A stretch of DNA of 20,524 nt. Origin: Fragilaria radians. Lineage: Eukaryota; Bacillariophyta; Fragilariophyceae; Fragilariales; Fragilariaceae. The stretch's first letter is position 1, and each line of letters starts with the position of its first letter. The notes under the pieces are model-generated. The model did no database searches. It worked only from the letters and a program-made list of their open reading frames with translations, and was not told the DNA's origin. Below are positions 1 through 8,694 of this stretch, one piece after another. The position numbers and the translations under genes are program-made. The stretch spans positions 20,906 to 41,429 of the forward strand of contig CAAAJI010000470.1 in NCBI GenBank assembly GCA_900642245.1, in the 5' to 3' direction.

Positions 1-129
1 GCATGTTGATATAGCTGACAATACTACCAAGACAACCACAAGAGCAATGTCTGGACGACGACGAGTCAATCGATGTTGTTGTGGGATATTGAAAGCATGA
101 CTTGGCGGAAATGGATTTTTCCATGGCAT
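1..129 (-). CDS. Membrane-anchored protein, N-terminal fragment (runs off window)
   Basis: The reverse strand has an ATG at 129-127 and stays open for 43 codons to the window edge; an in-frame stop lies upstream, so this start is reasonable. The N-terminus is polar and basic (ends in RLTRRRPD) and is followed by an uninterrupted hydrophobic run, IALVVVLVVLSAIS, from about residue 28. Positive residues before a single hydrophobic segment indicate a signal anchor or uncleaved signal, typical of type II Golgi/ER proteins. The catalytic or lumenal part lies outside the window, so the function cannot be told. It is divergent from the CDT1-like gene, with 227 bases between the two start codons. Confidence 0.5.
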   Translation of the reverse strand, partial: MPWKNPFPPSHAFNIPQQHRLTRRRPDIALVVVLVVLSAISTC

Positions 130-356
130 AATCAAATGTACGTAAGTATATGACTAAATTGTCTTATCCATTTAGTTACTGTATCTGACCTATGCAATTA
201 CTTGTTCATTTGCTTTTCCAGATTTTAACGATTAAAAAAAGACGACCCTCCATGGCACTGTCCAAAGTTTCACAAGTACTGTAGTCATTTAAGAAGAGAT
301 GATTCAAACCTTCTGGTTGCGCGCCATTTACCTTCTTCCGAATTTCTTCCTAGATC
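130..356. promoter_or_regulatory. Shared upstream region between divergent genes
   Basis: This 227-base gap separates the start codons of the minus-strand membrane protein and the plus-strand CDT1-like gene, so it must hold both promoters. No clear TATA box or repeated operator is visible. The assignment rests on gene orientation only. Confidence 0.3.
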
Positions 357-1994
357 ATGACGATATTGCCGAATAATACTACGTCTTCGAAATCATCGTC
401 TTCGTTACCAGTGTCCTCATTAACTTCACATCCTGCAGATCGGCGTCGTCGAATTGGAATTCCTATTCCTTCGTTTGGTCCTCCCACGATGACACATTCC
501 CATTTCGAACCTCCAGCTTGGGATTTGGAAACGTTGATTGCAGCTGAATGTTCCATAGCAACATATTGTTCGACAAAAAGCATCACATCAATATCAGTAA
601 CTGAATGTATGAGATTGTTCAAGGATCTTCCCAACGTCATCATTTCCAAAAGAAAAGACAATATACAAGATTTTTCACGTGAAGAAATGTTGCTTTTGGA
701 TTTATTATGGTGTACATCTCCTATCCTTTACGAGTTAGTAATTCCAGAGAATACGCAAATTGATGGAACTTTTGAGCTACCATCATACATCAAAATAATT
801 CCCATAACAGGAAATCGTTTACAATCCTTGAGATCGTTAGCATCCGTTGCAGAAGCTTCAATTGAAGCCCATAATATACTTGTCGACAAAATACGACTTG
901 TACGAAACCAATTTCCAGATGTAAAAATAGAGAGTGGTCCCGTTACGACAAGTGTATTCCCTCCTAACGAAGAGACCCCGCCTGTGAATTCTCAAGAATT
1001 GCCTTCGACATTGGAAGAACGTGTCGCTGCTAGGGCCAAAGCCAAAAATCTAAATTTTCCTCAGAATCACTCAGGAGTGACATCCAACCTTTCCTTGCTC
1101 CTCGCCGATGCTCTATGGTCACATTCACGACACGTCCAACGTCACCAAACTCGTCTTCATGCTTTCCAAAGGAGAACCCCCGTTTCTCCGAAAGCCAACA
1201 AATTTTGTTCGCCATGTGTTCTAACTCTTAAGGATATGGTCAAATTAATACCTAACAAGAGTCGTCAGGAAATGATACACGCGATATGCGATTTGCACAA
1301 GGCAGCGCCTCATTGGATTGTGCTGGATTCTCTCACTTCTATTTCCAAACATTCAACCGTTTGGATTCAACCTGTAAAAGATTATCCAACACTTCGGAAG
1401 AATCTGATTCAATTTTTCGAGTCGCCGTCAGATGGTGAATCTAGTCCGGAAATATCAGACTCAACAAAAGAATCCACTGCCTGTCATGCAGAAAGGAAAA
1501 TTCCATTTTACGAAAACAAGGTGGACTCCAGCATTGAGAAAATCTCTGAGCCTGCATCAAAGCATGAAACTTTGGTATTGCGCGAGTCAGTACCTGAGAT
1601 TCCTTTAGTTCAGGAAGAAATTTCATGTGCTACAAATCCCATTCTACCAGAAGAGCGACAAATCACAACTGAACATCGAATATCTTCCTGTCCGGCCACT
1701 CAATCTGTTGCATCTCCTTCGATTGAGCTGCCAATCAACGATAGCGAGAATTCACAGCTAGGAAAAGCCAAGCGACGTATTACCCAAGTTTCTCAAAGCA
1801 ACAACTCAACTGGTGATAGCAATGGCACACCGTTGCGGAAAAAGGCAAAAAAGACAAATGGGTTGCGGATCAATCCTTTTTTAATTTTGACGGATGCCGA
1901 TTACGAGGGGGGCGAAGTCATTGCTCCATCCTATACGTCACCACGAGGATTGAAGCTTATGCTCAAGGAACTGAATTCAGGACATCGAATTTAG
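357..1994 (+). CDS. CDT1-like DNA replication licensing factor
   Basis: A 545-residue single-exon protein. Residues about 288-340 form a winged-helix-like block resembling the C-terminal domain of CDT1, which loads the MCM2-7 helicase at origins: a helix ending RQEMIHAICDLHKAAPHW, then a beta-wing with WIVLDS and STVWIQP, matching the family pattern of a methionine-rich helix, 'LAPDWLSL', and a terminal strand. Upstream, LEERVAARAKAKNL (219-232) resembles the short helix preceding that domain. The N-terminus is Ser/Thr-rich and disordered. Residues about 350-470 are acidic, low-complexity linker, and a basic cluster (GKAKRRI, LRKKAKK) near 470-505 looks like a nuclear signal. The tail contains FLILTDADYEGGEV and ends in LNSGHRI, probably a lineage motif. 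The central geminin-binding region is not recognisable by eye. The family call is an inference from pattern; another nuclear winged-helix protein is possible. Confidence 0.55.
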   Translation: MTILPNNTTSSKSSSSLPVSSLTSHPADRRRRIGIPIPSFGPPTMTHSHFEPPAWDLETLIAAECSIATYCSTKSITSISVTECMRLFKDLPNVIISKRKDNIQDFSREEMLLLDLLWCTSPILYELVIPENTQIDGTFELPSYIKIIPITGNRLQSLRSLASVAEASIEAHNILVDKIRLVRNQFPDVKIESGPVTTSVFPPNEETPPVNSQELPSTLEERVAARAKAKNLNFPQNHSGVTSNLSLLLADALWSHSRHVQRHQTRLHAFQRRTPVSPKANKFCSPCVLTLKDMVKLIPNKSRQEMIHAICDLHKAAPHWIVLDSLTSISKHSTVWIQPVKDYPTLRKNLIQFFESPSDGESSPEISDSTKESTACHAERKIPFYENKVDSSIEKISEPASKHETLVLRESVPEIPLVQEEISCATNPILPEERQITTEHRISSCPATQSVASPSIELPINDSENSQLGKAKRRITQVSQSNNSTGDSNGTPLRKKAKKTNGLRINPFLILTDADYEGGEVIAPSYTSPRGLKLMLKELNSGHRI

Positions 1995-2343
1995 ATTCCT
2001 AAACTTTAATACACTGTATCCATTATATTTTGAAACCAACTTAAACAACATTCAATTCTAAACAGCTAGAATATTCAGATCAATTCCAAAAAGATGGGAT
2101 TTGACTTGAAACACGTTAGGGATTCGTCATGTACTCCAGGAGTTAGTCAAATAGGAAGCATTGATGCCGTATTTCGTAGACTGCTAACCAACTCACCAAA
2201 CGCTTCTCAAAATATTGTAGTTTTAGCGTTAGACGCAGAATTCAAGAAATTGTGTAGCATTGAGTGATAAACCCAAAATAAAAATGTTAGGGTGTGCCAA
2301 ACTTATACCAGATTTCTAGAATGAATGCCCATATGCAAAAACA
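1995..2343. other. Convergent 3' intergenic region
   Basis: This 349-base gap lies between two converging genes and must hold both 3' ends. The plus strand contains a 57-codon open frame from an ATG at 2094 to a TGA at 2265-2267. Its product (begins MGFDLKHVRD, ends KKLCSIE) has no recognisable domain, and an ORF of this size is expected by chance, so it is not called as a gene. Confidence 0.3.
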
Positions 2344-3576
2344 TTATTTCTTTTGCTTGGGACACAATGCATCACCATGGACTTCACAAAGATCACGTGG
2401 TACCCAGCAATTCCCAATGGTGCAGTTAGGTGCGAATAGCTCTGCCGTATGCTTGGAGCAGTCGGTAGGGGCAATAGTCCCGAAATCCCAAAAGGATTTA
2501 CATGGCCAGGCAGTTAGTTGTTGAGTGGAGTCTAATTCTTCCTGAATTATGGAATCCATGTAGTCTTCCAATTTGGGAATATCTTTTCGTAGATTACCAG
2601 TCGTATGATACCGCTCTTGATCCAATCGCATCAAAAGCAGCATCGATTTATGAACAATATCATCCATACTCCCCTCCAATTCATCTACATCAACATGTTG
2701 TTGTTTCTCAAGATCCAAATGATCCTCAAGGGTGTGATTTTTGTGTGTACCATCAAAGAGATCTAAGAAGGCTCGAACTTGATATTCCATTTCCCAGGGA
2801 TTCTCCAACAAGTCTTCTAGAGGTATAGTTAAGATGGCTGTATGGGCTGCGACATGGGATAATCGACAATGCCAACGAACTATTTGTCGGAGAGCCTGCG
2901 TAACATCTGCGAGTGTAATGGCCGTTTCTGTCGAAGCACCAATCCTCCCCTCCATAACATGATCCAAAACTAGATTGGATGCAGCCAGCAATAAGGGCAT
3001 CGTCGCAAGGCGAATTAGTCGTGTATACCCATGGGTCTTGCCATACCCATAAGGAGGAACATGAGACGTCGATATGACCTCCAATGTCCGAGATGCAACT
3101 GGAGGATACATTCGTATAACTTCCTGGATAAATGTATCCAATACATACCCAATGGAACCTGGAGGACGTATAATTCCAATCCGTTCAATACCCGTTTCCG
3201 GTGGAATATATCTTCGACATTTCGATGGTAGTTCCGAGGGGAGACAACTCTTTAGGGTTGCCCAAAATCCCTCATGTTGCAAATTATCGGGAAAGATATC
3301 AATCTCTTCAAATTGAGGAATACCATCCTTGTCTATGGTTCCTTCATGATTCTGAGATGCATCTTGTTTGGCAAACGTTTGCGAATCTCCTTGGTGGTGG
3401 TCGGTCACCATCCCATTGACTTTATCGGTACTGATTGTACTTTGCAACCATGCAATTAAGACGGAGGTCCATGATACGACAGCCAACAATGCCAAGAATG
3501 TGGGCAAACAGTTATAAACCTGAGTTCGAGGTAATGGACGTCGTTGACGTATCCTAGAAACTTCAATCGATACCAT
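2344..3576 (-). CDS. Type II membrane protein with Cys-rich tail, possible sulfotransferase-like
   Basis: A 410-residue protein. A short basic N-terminus (RIRQRRPLPRTQ) precedes one hydrophobic helix at about residues 23-45, giving a type II, lumen-facing topology typical of Golgi enzymes. A linker follows, then a domain beginning near IGIIRPPGSIGYVLDTFI (about residue 130). It includes a conserved-looking helix with RQIVRWHCRLSH and AAHTAILTIPLEDLLENPW followed by a helix ending FLDLF. The 'xIxxEDLxxNP...FLxL' arrangement recalls the second PAPS-binding part of sulfotransferases, but the canonical 5' P-loop is not clear, so this is only a suggestion. The C-terminus holds six cysteines in the last 60 residues, probably disulphide-bonded. 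An NHT sequon lies in the middle. An uncharacterised diatom family is the safe call. Confidence 0.6.
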   Translation of the reverse strand: MVSIEVSRIRQRRPLPRTQVYNCLPTFLALLAVVSWTSVLIAWLQSTISTDKVNGMVTDHHQGDSQTFAKQDASQNHEGTIDKDGIPQFEEIDIFPDNLQHEGFWATLKSCLPSELPSKCRRYIPPETGIERIGIIRPPGSIGYVLDTFIQEVIRMYPPVASRTLEVISTSHVPPYGYGKTHGYTRLIRLATMPLLLAASNLVLDHVMEGRIGASTETAITLADVTQALRQIVRWHCRLSHVAAHTAILTIPLEDLLENPWEMEYQVRAFLDLFDGTHKNHTLEDHLDLEKQQHVDVDELEGSMDDIVHKSMLLLMRLDQERYHTTGNLRKDIPKLEDYMDSIIQEELDSTQQLTAWPCKSFWDFGTIAPTDCSKHTAELFAPNCTIGNCWVPRDLCEVHGDALCPKQKK

Positions 3577-4755
3577 ATATACTTTAGTTTGGGGTTCACA
3601 CAGAATGCCAACGTCAGATCCTTTTTATCTTCTATGCTAGCTGATTTCAATGACCTAATTTTTTGGTCGTCAAAATAATTCCCAAGAATTTTCGAACAAA
3701 TCTTCGTAGGAGTCGCTAAAAATTGTGGATTTGACATTCAGGAAATGCTATACGAGCTATCTTATGCCATAAACAGTCTCATTATTAACTATCAATACGG
3801 TTTTTTGCTAGAAAAGTATGTGCCCCTCCTTAGTCTATAAATAATTAAGGCTGTTTTCTCCCTCAAAAATCTGTCTTTCTCATTCATCAATACACCCACC
3901 CTATTTGTTCACTTTGGTCTATATCTATCTAGTTACACCAGTAATACCAGCTGTTGTCACATTGCCTCTTTCTAATATATCAATTGCGATAAAAACATCA
4001 AGGGCTTGTTGATAGATAGAGGCATTGTACCCTTCTTTGCTATAAAAATATTCTCTCCCTCTTGAGTTGCTACTTGTTGAATATTTGCTATGTTGTGACA
4101 TACCTTGACATATGTATCAAGAGATAATACACAAAACTATAGACTAGGAGATGTATTTGTGTACCGGTAGTTGAAACTTTCATTATCCTTAGTTCAAGTT
4201 TATAATAATATAATAAAGATATTCTTATATTTACACATCTAGTTCTGGTCAGTTACAAGTTAGCTGTCCTTTTCATTCCACCCACAAATTTGAAGCATCA
4301 GACTAATTTAGTGATGACTAAATATTGCTTGTACTTCATATAAAAACTGCATTATGAGTATCATCAGCACAGATTAGTCTGTAAAGTGATTAATTGGCAA
4401 TGAAAAAATCTTTTCATTAAAAATCAATATAGTGAGTAAGGATATTCTATGCAGTTAAACGTCTAGTTACTGACTATAAGTTAATTGTGTAAATGTTCTT
4501 GTCATTATCATGATGATCTGTATTGATGACGAATACAATTGGATCAGCAAAACTGAGTACAAGCTTTAATATTTAGTATAGTAATCTTATGCAATGTCAA
4601 TGTGATTTCTCTTTACATCATGTTACTCATTATCTTGCTTAATGTTTGCATACATCCCCAAAATATACTAATTTGAAGCAAACTTTTTGAATCTGTCCTC
4701 TTCGCACGAAAAAGAAAATGATACCAATGCAATTATTTAGGAACCTAGCCACACT
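3577..4755. other. AT-rich intergenic region with a weak internal repeat
   Basis: About 1.2 kb without a credible gene; small ORFs here are random-looking. It holds the promoter of the minus-strand membrane protein on the left and of the MDR enzyme on the right. Blocks at about 4218-4277 and 4441-4507 look like diverged direct copies (both start near gatattct, contain tctagtt and end near ttcatt), suggesting an old tandem duplication or transposon debris. No RNA gene was recognised. Confidence 0.35.
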
Positions 4756-6111
4756 ATGATCAACAGTCCAGTAAAAATGCATGGCAATGATGAGGGACGA
4801 ACGAAATGGATTTTCCTCGGTCAGGACCCTTCAGTTCTTCAAGCTTTGTGGTCAAATATCATTTCATGGCTAGTATCGAACATATATCCTTCCCAACTCC
4901 ACAGATTATTGCCATATTGCCCTCAGGAGGCATTGCCTTCAGAAGTCGTGGAGATGACGAATCGATTTGCGCCAACCAAATGTATCTCTATTGGACGACC
5001 GGGTGGATTAGAACAATTGAGACAAGTGACTTTGAAACAAGATATTGTAACAAAGGGATATAATGTTGTCAATGGAAGTCCCTTTCTTCATATTCAAGAT
5101 TTACCAAACAATTGTGTTCTTGTTGAAAATCATGCATTTTCTGTGAATTATGCCGATTGCTGTATTCGTTGGGGACTCTACGAAAGCGCCAAGCAATTTG
5201 TTGGATGGCCCATTGTTCCAGGATTCGATATTGCAGGGGTGATATCGGATAAATTTATCTCAGAGATATGGAAACCAGGAGACCGAGTTATGGGATGTTC
5301 CTTGTTTGGTGCTTACTCGTCTCGAATTGCCATACCAAGTCAACAACTTCGCAGAATTCCAGATTCTATGTCTATGCTGGAAGCTGCTTCCCTTCCGGCA
5401 GTTTCATTAACAGCCTTGTATGCTTTACATTTGGCAGGACAATATCCATCCGCAACTATGACGAGAAGGAAAAATCAAGCAATCTTGATTCATTCAGCAG
5501 CAGGTGGAGTAGGAAGTATGGCAATCCAAATGGCAAAACAATTGGGACTACATCCTATTGTGGGAGTTGTAGGATCAACACATAAAGTCGATACTGCATT
5601 ACAATTGGGATGTCATCAGGTAATTGATAAATCCCAAACAAACGATATGTGGGTTGAAGCACGTCGCTTTGCTCCAAACTTGTATTCACCAATCCTTGAT
5701 CCCAACGGCGTATCTACCCTTCAGGATAGTTACAATCATTTGTGCCCAACTGGAAGATTGATTATATTTGGTTTTCATTCCAATCTACCCTTGGGAAGGG
5801 ATATGTTGTCTCCATTTCAATGGCTACAAATGGGAGTTAAGATGTCTCGCATGCCAAAATTTGATCCTATGGATTTGGTTGTTAGTAACAAGTCTATTTT
5901 GGGTTTCAATCTTTCGTTTTTTGCGGACGAAGTTGACTTGGTGGGAACTCTCTTTGATCAAATCCTAGATTGGTGGGAACTTGGAGTTTTGAAATGTCCG
6001 CAAATAATGGAAATGTCTATGGATGATATCGGCAAGGCGCATGAGTGGATCATGAGTGGCAGGTCTATTGGAAAAATTGTCATCAAAACAGAAAGCAATG
6101 TGTCTGAATAA
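4756..6111 (+). CDS. Zinc-independent MDR oxidoreductase, quinone reductase / VAT-1 type
   Basis: A 451-residue member of the medium-chain dehydrogenase/reductase superfamily, expected to reduce quinones or enones with NADPH. The GroES-like catalytic domain starts near residue 74 (CISIGRPGGLEQLR) and contains VNYADCCIRWGLY (130-142), PGFDIAGVI (155-163) and KPGDRV (173-178). FDIAG stands where zinc alcohol dehydrogenases have GHE, and the structural zinc cysteines are absent. The Rossmann motif is HSAAGGVGSMAIQMAKQLG (246-264). The tail (SNKSILGFNLSFF, 377-389; SGRSIGKIVI, 434-443) resembles the VAT-1 subgroup. The first 70 residues exceed the usual length and include a hydrophobic stretch (VLQALWSNIISWLVS, 27-41); an internal Met at 67 would give a standard-length enzyme. 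The membrane or organelle role of this extension is unknown. The family call is firm; the substrate is not. Confidence 0.9.
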   Translation: MINSPVKMHGNDEGRTKWIFLGQDPSVLQALWSNIISWLVSNIYPSQLHRLLPYCPQEALPSEVVEMTNRFAPTKCISIGRPGGLEQLRQVTLKQDIVTKGYNVVNGSPFLHIQDLPNNCVLVENHAFSVNYADCCIRWGLYESAKQFVGWPIVPGFDIAGVISDKFISEIWKPGDRVMGCSLFGAYSSRIAIPSQQLRRIPDSMSMLEAASLPAVSLTALYALHLAGQYPSATMTRRKNQAILIHSAAGGVGSMAIQMAKQLGLHPIVGVVGSTHKVDTALQLGCHQVIDKSQTNDMWVEARRFAPNLYSPILDPNGVSTLQDSYNHLCPTGRLIIFGFHSNLPLGRDMLSPFQWLQMGVKMSRMPKFDPMDLVVSNKSILGFNLSFFADEVDLVGTLFDQILDWWELGVLKCPQIMEMSMDDIGKAHEWIMSGRSIGKIVIKTESNVSE

Positions 6112-6262
6112 ATTACATAAAAATATATGCTTTTCAATCGTGAATTGAAAATGGCATACTAGCACTGTCCTTTTTTGACTCTTGAACTTGAATCCAACCG
6201 TGACGTCAACGTCGTTCCCTTTGGATCCGACATATCATATTCCTCATTTGTTAGATCCTGTA

Positions 6263-6808
6263 ATGAAGTGCTCTCTAGCCTTGACTTTGTTAGTTATTAT
6301 TCAGACAAATGCCTTGAACATTCTCACGGATTCCCAAAGGAATATTGCATCATTCTTGCAAAATCGTCGAAGTTTATTGCAGACAATGAGTGCCACTGTT
6401 GCCGCTGTTTCAGTCGCGAATACTCCGTCCGTCGCATTGGCGGAACAAGATGAAATTCCATGGACTGCTTTCAATGGTCTGATATTCAACTATCGCGGAT
6501 CAGGATTCAATGGCTTAGATGCATCTACCCTAAATGAGCCCTCGGTGCCATTTCGAGAATTTGGATCACGGTTGCAGCGAGGTGAGGTGGCCTATGTTGA
6601 ATTTTATGCTCCCGATGGAGATGTTGCTTACGTGACATTCCGGAATGCTGCGGATGGAACTAAAACCGAACCTCCTATCCGAATTGGTGAGGGCTTCCCC
6701 ATCGAACAGCATGATGGATATAGCAGCCCAGCCTTTGTCGTACGGGCATTGAAAAATTACAATGTACCCTACAAGTTTGTTGTACCAGGATTAGATGCCT
6801 TTAAATGA
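6263..6808 (+). CDS. Plastid (thylakoid lumen) protein with FtsH N-terminal-like domain
   Basis: A 181-residue protein when started at the second in-frame ATG (6263). The upstream ATG at 6182 adds 27 residues that would bury the signal peptide, so 6263 is preferred. Residues 1-17 are a signal peptide (MKCSLALTLLVIIQTNA). NRRSLLQ (34-40), a hydrophobic stretch and VALA at 57-60 form a twin-arginine thylakoid-transfer signal, the expected layered targeting for a diatom plastid lumen protein. The mature part begins EQDEIPWTAF. It contains PFREFGSRLQRGEVAYVEF (97-115) and DGDVAYVTF, resembling the 'YSEFLxxVxxGxVxxVxF' start of the FtsH lumenal domain, and ends with FVVRALKNYNVPYKFVVPG. No AAA ATPase, zinc protease or further membrane helix follows. 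It could modulate a thylakoid FtsH, but that is inference. It lies 151 bases downstream of the MDR gene. Confidence 0.75.
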   Translation: MKCSLALTLLVIIQTNALNILTDSQRNIASFLQNRRSLLQTMSATVAAVSVANTPSVALAEQDEIPWTAFNGLIFNYRGSGFNGLDASTLNEPSVPFREFGSRLQRGEVAYVEFYAPDGDVAYVTFRNAADGTKTEPPIRIGEGFPIEQHDGYSSPAFVVRALKNYNVPYKFVVPGLDAFK

Positions 6809-7139
6809 AGTTCAATTCAGCTATCTTAACAAGTGAATTTTATTACTAATGCTTTATTTTTGATCATTTTGAGCCTATTCTCATATACTGGCACAGTTCA
6901 ATAGGGGGTGGCTATTCCTATACTAGAACGTAATAAGTTCATCTTGTTCTCGAGTGAAATTTGAAGAATTGATAAGTTTAATGATATTATCTTAACCTGA
7001 AAGATACAGATAAGGATGCAGAGATTAGATATGAAAGTTTTAACACCTAAAACCTTGTATTGAACGATTGAACGATTGAACGATGACACTTCTCTTATTG
7101 AAAGAACCTGTTAGGGGTTAGGAATTTATTTCCAACATG
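6809..7139. other. Intergenic region with a short 8-bp tandem repeat
   Basis: No gene is seen. A short tandem repeat of gaacgatt (about three copies) lies at 7062-7084. The right end merges into the gypsy remnant. Confidence 0.35.
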
Positions 7140-8341
7140 AACAACAAAACTGTGTTTTGTCAAATAGTTCTGCAGTCTCATTGAATGTTTTATCCCGGAT
7201 TTTTGCCAGTTTCTGGATCACACATTGTGATTGCACATAAGGAAAGTTCATTTTCATGTTTCGTTGCCACTGCGTATGGTCCTATTAAATCATTACCAAT
7301 TATATCCCAAGGATTTTGATCAACATCTTTTAAAGACATGTGTCATTATCTTTTAAAGAGATTTACCCCTTTACATTGATGGTAGCTCTTGATGGGTTTT
7401 CTTCTTCTTTGCTGAGCCCTGGCTAAACCGGATGTGACTGTTTTTTTTTCTTGTTTTATCAATACCTAGATGCTGGATTCCTATATGTTGCAGGAAAGTA
7501 AATCGTATTGTTAAATAAAATGACTTCATGCCCATCTACATTTTTGGAGAAATTCTCTAGATGAAATTGCTGATACTGAATCTGTTTTTGATTCAGGTAT
7601 AAATTCAGCACTTAATGGATAGTCTAAATCTTGTAGACTCTTGTCATCCGTGTTTTGATAGAGCTCAGCAATTTAACTAGAGCTAGTAGTGAGTGATACA
7701 TCAGTATCTAATCTGCTTGGAGCAGAAGGTACCACATTGAGTGGTCCATTGATATACTCTTCAATTGTCTAGCACCATCTTTGTATTCCTTCCAACTAAT
7801 AGCAAAGTGAGCAAATTCCTGCTGCTGTAACCAGATAGACTGAGTATTCAAACTCTTGCATTGTAAAAATACAGTCATCTAGATTAGCCATGACAAGTTG
7901 AAGTCCAACTACTAGTTGGATTGTTTCACTTTGAAAAATATCTAGTGAGTTAGCCAGGTATTGCAATTAGGAGAAATTTACTCCAGGAAAAGGCAATTTT
8001 AGGGAATGAGATCCTTTGAAGTTTTGAGTTCACAACTGTTAAGTTAGATGTAACTCTAATGGTTAAAGTTTTCTTTGGAGTGATGAATGATGGAGATCAA
8101 TACTATGAAGCTACTTGGATTTTACAACTCTGACGCTGTAAAGGTATGCACTTCCTCTTGAGTATATTCACGTGTGATTTTGGCACTGAAACTGAAAGCT
8201 TTTGGATCTGTATTCCAGTCACTAAAAGTATTATCAAACACATTTTCAAATTCATATAGTAAGGCTTTCAACTGGTGTTGTTGACTACAACTTAATTTTG
8301 TATGTGTTTGCCTTTTCACATTTGGCATCTGGAATAGACAT
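7140..8341 (-). pseudogene. Ty3/gypsy retrotransposon pol remnant (RT start, RNase H end, integrase)
   Basis: Broken frames on the minus strand read in pol order. IPDAKCEKAN (8341 downward) and FENVFDNTFSDW (about 8250) match the linker and start of gypsy reverse transcriptase. NVVPSAPSRLD near 7740 matches the 'NVVADALSRLD' end of RNase H. VILFNNTIYFPATYR near 7500 matches the segment before the integrase zinc finger. PWDIIGNDLIGPY at about 7280-7310 is the start of the integrase core (the usual 'DLIGPY'), followed by CAITMCDPETG. Stops and frameshifts are frequent, and the RT palm plus most of RNase H are missing between the first two blocks, so this is a dead, internally deleted copy. No long terminal repeats were recognised. 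Confidence 0.75.
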
Positions 8342-8694
8342 AGGAAGTGTGGCAGTTAAAACCTTTCTTGAGAAACCAAGACAACTCTTTATGAAGCAGT
8401 TTGTTCCTGTCTAGCACTTGTACTACAGTACTTAAGAGCAAAAGACATAGAGTGTCAACAAAATTTTGTTCTGTCCATGATGACGCCAAAAGCACATTTT
8501 GCGAGTTGACAAGGGGGTTCCATGTAAGAGAATGGACACTGTGCTGACCTGTTAAGGAAGTGGTTGTTGTACAAACTTTAAAGACATTCAGCAAACATGC
8601 TGCTGGTGGATTCAACCTGCCTAGTAGCGTACAGAATCATCCATTCGTTAAAGTTGGCACATCAAGAAAAACGTACTGAAGCGCAAGTACAGTA
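8342..8694. other. Flank between gypsy remnant and ENY2 gene
   Basis: The minus strand has a 99-codon open frame (8316-8615) contiguous with the gypsy remnant that may be decayed protease-region sequence, but no DTG/DSG active site is visible. The last 50-100 bases must contain the ENY2 promoter. Nothing else is recognised. Confidence 0.3.

Noticed and set aside
2094..2267. 57-codon ORF in the convergent gap
   Set aside because: Its length is within chance expectation, no domain is seen, and there is no supporting context.
2502..2828. 108-codon plus-strand ORF and other plus ORFs at 2294-3459
   Set aside because: All are antisense to the well-supported minus-strand gene 2344-3576 and have no domain features.
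3456..3737. 93-codon minus ORF overlapping the start of the type II membrane protein
   Set aside because: It overlaps the N-terminal coding region of 2344-3576 in another frame and shows no domain; the membrane protein with its clear anchor helix is the better model.
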